The translations under genes and the position numbers were made by a program. Positions 11,001 through 23,000 of a stretch of 64,000 nt of DNA are shown here, piece by piece. Under the pieces are notes generated by a model. It did not search any database. It was not told where the DNA came from and worked only from the letters and a program-made list of their open reading frames with translations. How positions within the stretch are numbered: the first letter of the stretch is position 1; each line of letters begins with the position of its first letter. The DNA comes from Strongylocentrotus droebachiensis (taxonomy: Eukaryota > Echinodermata > Echinoidea > Camarodonta > Strongylocentrotidae), in contig JAVYIG010000599.1 of the NCBI GenBank assembly GCA_035222895.1, positions 356,001-420,000 of the forward strand. Direction: 5' to 3'.

Positions 11001-14000
11001 AAAAGTTAGAAGATAAAGTGTTGGTAGAAGGGCTTTTAGTGTTTATAAAAGAAAATATAGCAATATATAAGATGTACAAAAGAAAATGTAGATTGGAGCA
11101 GGCATGATGTACATGTAGTTTAAAAAAATGAATTATTGCAATGCAGAGCTTAGATGCTTGCTCACATTGTTCCCTATAAAGTTGGAATAAATTATTCTGA
11201 CCTCTTTCCATGAAATGATTTTGACAATATGGTTTATTCTTGACAGATAAAGTCTTCTCTGAATTTTTTATTGATAACTCTTTATCGATCTATCTTTATT
11301 GATAAATAAAGTTTTGAGAAGATATAAATTCATCTATAAAGAATAAATCATATTGTTATCGTCACACTAATTTCACGAGAACAGATACAAACAATTTATT
11401 CCAACTTTATGGGCAACACTGTTGATGATGATGGTATCTGTATGTATGACATTTTCAATGTACATGTAGATTGGCCTGAGTTAAATATGTATTCTTACAT
11501 TTTTTTTTTTTTCATCTATTTATTTCCATCTATTTATTTCCATGTGAAGATAAAAACAATATTATATAATCTTCAAAATACAGACATGTATAATGAGATA
11601 ATCATGAAAGTATAAGGATCTGTCAATTAAAACAAATCTTAATTATTGCTATTTGATGTGTGGTGCTATGGTAGGCAATCTCTTTGCTCAGACAAAATCG
11701 CTGCCCACAAGAAGGCAGGTAAAGCCATTGACAATGCACAGCTTTAACAGCCTTGCGGGAGCCTACAAAATCTGCAAATCAAGTCAGGAGGAATAAGAAC
11801 AGAAATGACTTAAAGGTATTACAAAGTTTTGGGAAATCTTGAAAAATGTGGTAATAGTGATTCTTTACAATTGTGACATATTTGGATGCCCCTGTGGATG
11901 TATTAAACACACCAGAAATTTTAGCCCCTAAAACACTTCTGCTTTCGCGAAAAATTGAATATAAAGATTTACTGGTGCTCCCGGTAAATGTTGATAAATT
12001 TCAAATAGTTCCTTCGGCCGTGCAACGGTAGCTGCGACCATGAAAATTTCAGAGTATGTAGTTGTGGTATATAATTCCGAACGAGAATTGCTAATAGGTC
12101 GATTTACATCAATAAATCAACGTATCTACCTATTCTACTTTGCTATTGTTGCACCTCAACATTGCATAACCGAAACTTAAAACACATCGCCAAATTGCTC
12201 ATACCCCCCCGCCCAAAGGCGCCCTCCGTGACCCTTGCGTCCGAGCGCCGCCAACGTAACCTCTTCCTCTTATCTCTTCGCATCCGAACGGATAAGTTAC
12301 ACTAAAAATCGCTCCCAAAAGTTGAAGAGTTTTTCCTCTTTAGTCACTTTTTGGTTCGCATTTTCGCCTTTTATAATATTCTCTACGATTTCCTGTTCGT
12401 TAGAGAGTAGTTTCACTCCGTGAATTTATTTATTTATCAGTATTCTAGAACGTTTTCTTGCCGACTACTGTTACGTTTCCGCTTTCGCGTTTACCTGTCC
12501 TCACTCCTCCGAGGCCTCGGGTGCGTGCGGGGGTAGTCGGTGGGGTGTTTTAGTCACTGGTAGTTTATTTAATTCTTGTTGATAATTGCTCGTACCCTTT
12601 GTTTAATGTTTTTTCCCGCAGGTTATAATATGTCTCGCAGTTCTTATTTTCTCTTAGCAGGTTTCACGAAGAAGAAATCAAGTTCTGTCGCGAGAAAGAA
12701 GACGAAGGATTCTATTAATAAGTCTTCGTTAGTTACGCCCCTCGGGAGCGGTGGTGACACCGCAAACCCCGGGGATGCGAACGTCAGTGGACGTTTATGC
12801 GGGCAAGGGAAGCCCAGGAGAATGGTTGAGCAAGGCGATACGTCGCCCCTCAATACGGTTCCCGGAAACCCAGAGGTTCTTACCCTGGGTGGAACGGGCC
12901 TTAGTTCTGCACCGCCAACAATTGTGCCGTCGGTTCTTTTGTTTGGTCGGTGCACAAATCCATTGACGGGTACGAAGACGAAGGATTCTAGTAATAAGTC
13001 TTCGTTAGTTACGCCCCTCGGGAGCGGTGGTGACACCGCAAACCCCGGGGATGCGAACGTCAGTGGACGTTTATGCGGGCAAGGGAAGCCCAGGAGAATG
13101 GTTGAGCAAGGCGATACGTCGCCCCTCAATACGGTTCCCGGAAACCCAGAGGTTCTTACCCTGGGTGGAACGGGCCTTAGTTCTGCACCGCCAACAATTG
13201 TTCCGTCGGTTCTTTTGTTTGGTCGGTGCACAAATCCATCGACGGATATTCGGGTTGCTTCTGTGGATCCGGACTTGAACCGGTCACCGTTCGGTTCTTC
13301 TGTCCCTTTGTCGGATTTGCCGGTTCCGGATTTCGGTCCGGATACCCGTGCATCCGAGTCGGATCCTGGGGCTTCAACTAACCGCGCCTCTCCGTCGGTG
13401 CGTGTTCCGTTTTCCCGATTCGGTTTGCGGGGAGCTCCTACCGTCGGGCCTTTATCGGATAACCGTCCCGTTTCTTCGGCCTTTTCCGTTACCGCTACGT
13501 CTCGTAAGAGGCGGGGTTCCCGGGACGCGGTGGCCGGTTCTTCCTCGGATTTTGTTTATCCTTCGAAGAATCCGCGCTCTGATTTTATGGCACCGTTTGC
13601 GGCTCCTCGGGGTCCGCCTTTCGTGGCTACTCTCCCTCCGTCGGTGCCTCCACCCCCGCCGGAATTTTCGGATTGGATGCGGGCTTTTGCTGACGCTTTT
13701 CGATCTTCGGTGCCCGAGTCGGCTCCTCCGGTTCGTCCTACTTCACTTTCGGATCCGATCGCGGTTGATTTATTTTCGGAGTTTTCCGAAGATGCATCGA
13801 TCTCGCCTGAGCAGTCGCCGGTGCGGGTTTCGAGTTGCCGTATTCAGCCGGGGTCCTCTCTTTTTTGCTTCTCCGCCTCGCGCTTCGTTGGGCGCTCCGA
13901 GAGGCGGGGATCGTCCCTGTTTATCTGGTCAAGATAGGGGGGGCTCGGTTGATCGTTGGGACACTGGTTCCATCGCTCAGTCGTCTGGTTCAGTTGCGGG

Positions 14001-17000
14001 GGATGATGCGTCTACTTCCATTTGTGTCTCTGGCGCGGATTCGTTAGCCTTGTTTCACAAATATGTGCCCGATTCTTGTGTCGTCCCGGAGTTATCGGCG
14101 GGGCTTCCTGTCTTCTAAATCGGACTCTTCAGCGTTTCAGGGACTGTTTCTTCCTGATCTACACAAAGAAGAATTTGTGAATGCCGCAGAAGACTTGTCG
14201 TCATCGACGGGATTTCTTAAGCGGCAGGTGGGCAAGTACGCTTTCGTTCCTCAGGATGCGGATTTGTATTTGTGTCCTAAACGGGTTTCTCCCAAACTTG
14301 TGGCGGTGGCCAGTCGTTTGGGGAAGAAGTTTGGGACTCGTGGTCCTTTTGATAAAAGTGACAATTTGTTGTTTGATCTTTTCTCACGGCTTGCGGTGAC
14401 TTCGCATTCCATCGAGAAGTATCGTCGGGAGGCTGTGCTCACTTATTTGGGCATTCGACCGCATCAAATTCCAGGACTGCTTCCGCAGATTCCAGTGGCC
14501 AGCCCCCGCCTTTGTGGAGATAGTTTCACTACTCTACTGCAAGCCGAGATTGATGGTGAGAAGCAGGCTCGAGACCTGTCCGTTGCTTTTCGCGATGTCC
14601 AAGAACCGGTTCCTTCCTCCAGACCTCGTAAGAAAAGTTTGAAGATTTCGGGTTCTTTTCGTAAGAACGTCGGCCAGTCTAAGGGCCGCCCTCAGGACTG
14701 GTACCCGGCCGAGGAGGAATACCAGGATCGTGGTCGTCCTTCGTCTCGAGTTTCTTCTTACCGTGATTCTTCTATCTTCCCGGACTCCCTTTCGGGGTGG
14801 TGGGAAGTCATTCTCTAGATGATGGCTTCCCCCGAGTGCTTGGGTCTTAGGTCGGCGGGCGGCTCCGGAGATTTCTCCCGGCGTGGGAGAAGATCACCAG
14901 CGACGCATTTGTTCTGTCGGTGGTACGAGAAGGGTTCTTCATAGATTTTGTGGAACCTCTTCCGAATGGCGTCCTCCGGAGCCGCTCTCCGAGCATGTCC
15001 CCTCTTTTTCAGAGTCACTTTTCCTCCGATTTCGTGTCTCTGTTAGAGAAGGGGGCAATAGAGGAAGTAGACGATCACCCATGTCTTTGTTTGTCGCCGG
15101 TGTTCGTAATTCCCAAGTGCTCGGGTTCTTTAACCTTCATTTGGGAAAGGTTCATTTCCGAATGGATCATCTGGCAACCATCCTTTCTTCATTGAATCCC
15201 GCAGACGTCGCGGTTTCTTTGGATCTTCGCGACGCTTATTTTCATGTGCCGATACATCCGCGGTCGCGGGATCTTGTGGGGTTTTTGCCTTCCTGGGCAA
15301 ATTCTACCGTTACAGAGCGCTCCTGTTCGGTTTGCGCCCTGCTCCTCGGATTTTCACGAGAGTCGTGGCGTCAGTCATGCTGTTGGATCATATGCAGATT
15401 CTGATCAGCACGACTCAAGATCTCGGATTTCTCATATTTTGGGAGAAATCAGAATTCGTTCCGGCTCGCACGCCGTCTTACCTAGGTGCTCAGCTGGACA
15501 TTCGTCATCAGCTGGCTCGTCCCAGGCTCGGCAGGGTCGAGACGATAGTCAGGATAGTCAGGTGAAAGCCGAGTGTTGGCTTCAGTGGCTAGGGTTTCTC
15601 TCCAGTCTAGTCGGCATGCTTCCAGATTGTCGACTATTGATGAGTCCCTTCCAACTCTTTCTGTTGGAGTTTTATCAGCCGAGCGTGAGTTCTTTTATTG
15701 TCGTGGATCTCCCTGTTGTCCGGAGTCAAGGGTCTTCTAGGTCCTTGGCTTCGTCGTTCCTTCTTCCTTCAGGGCAAACGCTGCCGAGTTCCTCTCCCTT
15801 CTGTGACCGTCACCACGGACGCGTCGCTGTTGGTTTGGGGAGGTCATTGCCAGGGGTCAATGATTTCAGGAGACTGGAGTCATCTGGACTTTCTGCTCCA
15901 CATCAATGTGTTGGAACTCATGGGAGTGTTTGCTTCGCTTCGTCACTTCCGTGCTCGTCTGGTGGGTCGTTCGGTTCTGTTTCTTACGGACAACGTATCG
16001 GTGATGGCGTACTTCAACAGACAGGGAGGCACTCTTTCTGTGGCTCTGAACGAGTTGGCCTCTCAACTCTGGGCGTGGTGCAAGGGGGCGAGGGTGTTCC
16101 CGATTGCATCACATATCCCGGGCGAAGAGAATACCTTAGCGGACTTTCTCTCCAGAGGCAAGTGCCTTCCCTCAGAGTGGACTCTGCCTCCGACTGTCTT
16201 CAGGCAACTGGGGAGAGTGTTCGGTGTTCTCGACATCGATCTCTTCGCAACTTCGCTCGACCATCGTTTTCCTCGATATTCTCGAGAGTCTGGGAACCAG
16301 GAGCTTTTGCTCTGGACGCTTTTGCGATCCCGTGGAGGGATGGAGGGCTTACGCCTTTCCCCCGTTCGCGTTGTTTCCCCATGTGCTCTGGAAGATCAGG
16401 GAAGATCAAGCGATGATGATTCTCATAGCTCCTTGGTGGCCGGCGAGGTCGTGGTTTCAGGACCTCCTGACCCTCCTGGTGGGGGCTCCGTGGTCGTTGC
16501 CGTGTCATCCGGATCTGGTGTCGCAACCTCTGTCTGGTATTCTACACCAGCGACCGGAAATCCTCCGTCTGACCGCTTGGTGGTTATCGGGAAGAGGGCT
16601 CGTTCGTCAGGTTTCTCCGAACGTGCTGTACAATTTCTAGTCCAGAGTAGACGAGAGTCGACCAGGACGGTTACAACTCCTGGTTGGATGCTTTTCACAC
16701 TTGGTGTGAGGAGGTGGGCGTCGCCCCTAGAGAGGCGTCTTTACCTTCTATTGCTGACTTTCTGATCTCTTTGTACATTGTATGACAAGGGGAGAGCTCT
16801 GTCAACGATTTGTGGCTATCGGTCTGCTATCTTCGGTTTCTTCTGCTCCTCAGCTAGCGGCTCTTTTGAAGTCTTTCTTCCATAAGAGGCCCTTCTTCAG
16901 ACCTCTGACACCAGTGTGGAGTTTATCCAAGGTTTTGGCACTCCCTTCGAACCGCTGTGTTCTGCGACGCTTCTGCTTACTACGGTCAAGACGGTTTTTC

Positions 17001-20000
17001 TCATGGTAATCACTTCTGGTCAGCGTAGGAGCTCACTTCATACCCTTTCGGCTGCCCCTGGGCATATCCGCTGGGAAGGACGTGGGGTTCGTTTGATTCC
17101 CAAGGCTTCTTTTATTGCTTAGAATCAGTCTGACACGTCGGGTTCAGTGGAAGTGGTGCTTCATCCCTTGTCGGATTTTTCTTCGGTCTTCAGGGACGGA
17201 CTGTGGTGTCCCTTTCGCGCCCTCAAATGGTATCTTTACAAGACGAAGCCTTTTCGCAAGTCGGATCAGCTCTTTCTGGTTTCTCGAGAGCCACTTTCGG
17301 CGGCATCTCGGGATACGATCTCCAGGTGGTTAGTCTTGGCTATCAAGGCTGCGGGCCCTGAGGCCTTGACGCCTGGCAGGGCTCCTCGTGCCCATGATAC
17401 TCACAGTGTCAGTACGTCTTGGGCTCTTTTCATCGGAGTTTCAGTTCGAGATATCTGTAAAGCAGCTTTTTGGAAGTCTCCAAGTTCTTTTTCTGCTTTT
17501 TACCTCAAAGATGTGCCCGCGGGCGAACGAGCCTTTGTGGTCGCTTCTCTGAAGGCGGCTTCGTCGTCTATTTCTCATTGAATTGATAAGTTTGCTTGGT
17601 TTTTACCACCCGGCATTAATCTGTGCTGGTCTTTAGCAAAGTAGAATAGGTAGATACGTTGATTTATTGATGTAAATCATGAAAATCAGTATTGATTTTA
17701 TTATTTACGATATAAATCTACGTATCTACCTATTTTCCCTCCCTCCATCCCCAGCGCCTTTACCAAGGTGTGTCCTAGGGAACTCGTGATAAGAGGAAGA
17801 GGTTACGTTGGCGGCGCTCGGACGCAAGGGTCACGGAGGGCGCCTTTGGGCAGGGGGGTATGAGCAATTTGGCGATGTGTTTTAAGTTTCGGTTATGCAA
17901 TGTTGAGGTGCAACAATAGCAAAGTAGAATAGGTAGATACGTAGATTTATATCGTAAATAATAAAATCAATACTGATTTTCATGATTTTAGTCAATAAAC
18001 ATTGTTTTATAGCTTAATTAATATCTTGACCTTAAGAGGGAGGTATTCAACATAAAGTGTTTATTATTTACAATTTCGACCGCGACAATGATCACTGAGT
18101 ATTGTAGGATCGTATATGCTTCCAATATGTTCATTTGAACCAAATTCATCACCCCATACCAAAACTTTGTATTACCTTTAATAAAATTGTATGCTAAGAA
18201 CTAGAAAGGCGTGAACATGAGCACATGAGTTAATGCCCTTCTGGCTTCAAACAAGCGAAATGAAGGTACATCAGGCCTAAAATTAATCCAAGGCCATGGC
18301 CGTGGATGTGGATGCCCCTTTGATTGGCCTCAATGCCCCTCTCATTGGCCTTGGAGATTTTGTGTGCCCTTTCCAATTCTTCCTATTGGTGCTGTAATAT
18401 AGGCATGTGCCCTACAGAAAAGTGGCCTTGCCCTAAAAATGTTGAAATTTAAGGCCTGGGTACATGTACATGCTGGCTGGTGTAGGGCACATAGCACACT
18501 GTACAAGGTATGTATGTGTAGCTCTACAGGATAAAAGAAAATATGCAGAAGAAGACTGTTCACTTTAGTTTCGATGATGAGTTTTCCTTGTTATGACACA
18601 ACATGCACAAATGTGCTTATTGATAACTCTTTATCGATCTATCTTTATTGATAAATAAAGTTCTGAGAAGATATAAATTCATCTATAAAGAATAAATCAT
18701 ATTGTTATCGTCACACTAATTTCACGAGAACAGATAAGAACAATTTATTCCAACTTTATGGGCATCACTGTTGATGATGATGGTATCTGTATGTATGTCA
18801 TTTTCAATGTAGATTGATGATGTTACATGCAGCTGCCTAACGACCTGCATCCATGAATATTTAAATTATCTTGGAATTTGAAGACTGAATATAAATCTGA
18901 GGTCTTGTTGCGTGAGCTGGTTATGGTAATTTTTGTTTGTGATATAACACAGTCAGTCAGAACCCTTTAACATTAGAAATAAATTAGTGTTTGTTCGGGA
19001 CGTGAGCCTACATAATACTTCCATTTTACATGAATGAGTCACCCATGTTAAATACACTCATATCTAGAGTGCGCCATTAAAAAAATGTTCTAGGGTGATT
19101 CCGCTATGTTTTTAGATTTCCTGTTGCCTGTTTGCTACAGACTACAAATTGCTCTTGGCAACCATCAGAAGTCTGTCTGAGGCTTATCTTACCTGGCAGC
19201 CACTTGTCTATGTAAAACATATGTGTATGGTGATTGTGATAACGGTATAATTGCTCATTCACATTTGATGTGGTAGATTGGTGGTGGTTCACCAATTTTT
19301 TTAATTTTTTAAATGACTTGACGTTCTGTATCTTGTATTAATACTGCTAGTGAGTACACGCAGGAACTCTGTCGCCAACAGTTACTTTTTTTCTCACCCC
19401 AACTTCTATATTAACATTTTCCTGCATCATGTATGAGCAAGCTTTATGGAGAAAACATTTAGAACAGCTAAATGTCAGTGTTTTCAGATTAGAAGCATCG
19501 TTTACATGAAGTTGATGCATTAATAAAATGTAGGCCAAGAATCTAGGGTTGTTTTTAAGAAGAATGCTTTCCCTTGGACCAATAGGATATCAAACAAAGA
19601 AGTATTCGATAAGGCATGTGTCGATAATCATAACATCATAAGGAGAAGACAGCTTCATTTTGTTAGGCATATTATGAGAAGAGAAGGCATAGAAAAAGGG
19701 ATACTAACAGTAACATTGAGGGAAAGAGAAGCAGAGGGAGACGATGCATCAAATACATGGATAAGTTCACTGGGCTTACTGGTAACAGAAGCATTGTCAC
19801 ATTAGTGATTACAAAGAGCCAGAGACAGAGGAAGATGGAAAGCCTTGATCACCAATTGATGTCTGGAACATACATGGCACCTAGCAAGCAAGCAAGCAAA
19901 ATCTAGGCCTAGGCATATTCACTCTTAATCAGGGACGGGGAAAGTAGCAGAATTCTTCCAAGAAGAAAATCAAAAATTCCTGATCAAGTCATTAGAAAAT

Positions 20001-23000
20001 GCAACTATCGTCCAGACGGATAATCTATGCATGCTCCTACCCTGGTAAAGTGGGAGATCTCAATTACAGTATGATAGAAATGAGTCACGTCTGATGAATA
20101 TTCTACAGGTCTAGTTACTATTTCAGTGTAATGGTATCAGATGTGATTTGGGTGAGGGATCATGCACAGTCTAGACATGTCATGGAATACACCCCCGTTC
20201 ACATAAAAAAAAAAATCCCTTATTAAAGTGGTTTTGAATAATTCAAATGAGTTTGACTTTATATCTCATGTATACGTGTACACGTAGGATCGCAGTACTT
20301 AAAATTCCTTAAATTTGATACTGGAGAAAATATACTGTTATTTTGATACATGAAAAGGTGTATGAAGTAGTGGAATTTCTAGAGCTACATACAGGAATAT
20401 TAGGTAATACATTACATAAATTTGCCTTGTAGAATAGAAGGAATGTAAAAATATAATTTATTTTTCATGTTACATGCTTGTGAGAAAAAAAATTACTGCA
20501 GTTCTAATCGAATGCATCAAGACAGAAATAGATAATGCATTAGTCAATAGTCAGTCATGTTTGTGATAGATAGGACATGCTAATTTAAGAAAACTCATGG
20601 TGTGGGTGTGAAGATAATGATATCTACCGGTAGTTCCCAACAGAAAAGCACTAGCAATGATGTTTCTTCTAATTGCATACATAATTTGTTGATTAATGAC
20701 AGGTATGCAAGGGTAATAGTTTCTTAATGGTATATTTATAAGGAAGTATTTTGCTCTATAAAGCAAGAATCAAGTTTTTAAAGGACTTTCTTGGCATGTG
20801 GTCTGTGACTGAATTATATATAGAGAGAGAAGAAGCCAAATGATGTCACTTCAAAATCTCCCCCACTCCCTCCCCGCAAGAAAAAAAGAAGATGCATGCA
20901 ATATTTCATGGTCCTATCGACACTTCTTGAGAATAGTTTCTTAATGGGAAAGAAGAGTAATGGAAAAGAGCACTTTTTCCTGCGGGACAGCGGCTGGCAT
21001 GCTATCTTCTTTTTCTCTGCCTTTTCACTGATCAACTCAAACCAAGGACCTCGGCTAATTTAGCTTCAATTTACCTGATTGCCTTGTCTCGGTAGACTCG
21101 TTTATTCATAGCATTGAAATGAGGCCAGGGGTTCATGGGAAGGAACATTAGGATGTTGATGACTAATGATCGCATATTTCATGAAAAGCGTGTTTTTCGT
21201 ACCCTCTGTAGATAATCGCAATATTCAAAGAAGATAAATGCAGTTCGCCATTCGTGGGGGTTTGTCCATTTTCTGAATTAGGTATAATCCCTCTAAAATA
21301 CAGTAGTGAATCCTGATGATCACAAAACAAATCTTATTGCAGCTTATGAAAGTGCACAACTTCCAGTTAGAGCTCATGCATTTAGTGTTATTTCAGATTT
21401 CCAAAGTAGTGCAAATTAACAACATTTGAAACCATATGGCAGTATGCCACCTTTTTTGCATTACACCATCATGTCCAAGGCTGTACCATGATTATTGTTT
21501 AACCATGTAGACTAGTTCTGTTTACACTTTTACCCTCTGGTTAACTGTAATTCTCTTCTGTAAGTTCTGTAAGAACAGATTAGTCATTGCACCAGATACC
21601 ACCTGCGGCTTCGAGATGTCGGAACTTGTATCTGTGAGTGAATTTCAGCATTAAAAGTGAAAGGAGGTCGACTGCAAGCTCCATGCAATGCATCGTCTTA
21701 TATGGCACCTGACACCTTTAATCTGTGTCCTTAATAAGTCGGGATTCTCTTTTTCCAAAGGACACAAAAGGATATAATCCTGCGCTTAAAAGTGGTTTTT
21801 GAAGAAATGTTTGAACTCGTTCAGTTCATGACAACTCCAATCAATCATGTTACTTTATTCATAGTCGTTGGCGCCGTTCACATATGAAGATAATGTTTAA
21901 AGTTGGTCCTACATGTATAACCTTAAAAAGTACTACCGATGTACTCAACTTCACTGGAGTAGATCCAAACACCAAGTAAGGAGTAAACACCAGAATATCA
22001 TGGTCATTGAGTTTTCATTCTGTTGCACACCCTAGTTATTCAAGAATTATTTCATTTTTGTGTGTATTGTATTTATAGTAGTTTGTGTAATTTGATTTAA
22101 TTGATTTATTTACCAACTGCAAATGAATACAAAATATATTCATATAATGATATCTGCTTATTAAAAAATGCTAAGATTAGCTAGTAAAAGAGGCTAGTAA
22201 AAAATGCTAGATAATGAAATGGAAATATTAATCAGCAATTATATGTATTAGGTATTTGATCACTTTTTCAACAATATTGTTAAATAAAAATATTAATGGC
22301 TTGAAAAAACAAAAGTAAGTTTTAAATTTTATTTTGTGGGTTAAATTCATAATTTTTGATGTAGAGTTAAACATTCATCTAAGGTAGATATGAAATTCAT
22401 ATCTTTCATAAAGTTGGAATTCCTAAGAAAGAGTCAATTGATACTTTCACAATTTATGCCATTTAATGTAGAGGTACTGAAGTTTGTTTAGTAAAGATTT
22501 CATCAATGTCCATACTTTGATTAGTGTCATTTTTATTTTAATTATTGTGTATTTAGTGATATCATAAGAGATACTCCCTCCCAACACAATTTCTTTGTCT
22601 TTCTCTACCCTCTGACCTTTGACCTTTCCAAGATGACAAAGACATGGATCGGGTGTTCACCCTTCCCACCACTACCTTCATCGGTGGCGACAAGCAGGCC
22701 CTGCCTCTCCGGGAGATCATTGAACGAATGGAGGTAAGTTGAAACAGTAGAAGTATTAAGGTTTTTATACCTCAACGACGCCAAACTGACTATAGACCAA
22801 ACAACAAATGATGTCACAGAGAAAGGTAAAAAGTTGGTTAGTTTAGAGTTAGGGTGAAATCTGTTTGTGACTGAGGTAAAAGCTTGCATTTTAATATTTG
22901 GTGTAAATGATGCTGTTATTCCACTCAGAATACTGGAAAGATTAATTTTCATTAAAAAAAGAAATAAGAAAACAATACTAAGCTGGAATTCATTGAGTTA

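Larger units (their letters stand above)
12101..17986 (+). mobile_element. DIRS-type tyrosine-recombinase retrotransposon, decayed
   Basis: A 5.9 kb element with gag-like, reverse transcriptase/RNase H and tyrosine recombinase regions in that order. It is bounded by inverted terminal repeats and carries an internal complementary region. GAT lies at both edges (12101-12103 and 17984-17986) and once at the joined-end site inside the internal complementary region, which fits circular-intermediate integration through a 3-nt crossover without target duplication. That architecture defines DIRS elements and excludes LTR elements. The reading frames are broken in several places, so this copy is not autonomous. 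It is GC-richer than the surrounding intron. Confidence 0.92.
11810..18181. mobile_element. MITE (same family as 5732-6241) split by the DIRS element
   Basis: The two arms 11810-12103 and 17984-18181 together match the reverse complement of the intact copy at 5732-6241. The outer ends are TTAAAGGTATTACAAAGTTT and AAACTTTGTATTACCTTTAA. Arm sequences such as GTAGTTGTGGTATATAATTC and ACATTGTTTTATAGCTTAAT are recognisable in the intact copy. The interruption falls at GGTCGAT, where the intact copy continues towards AGTCAAGAAAC. Confidence 0.85.

Noticed and set aside
12235..12423. Small open frame at the DIRS left end
   Set aside because: It lies across the inverted terminal repeat and leader, and its sequence is dictated by the repeat.
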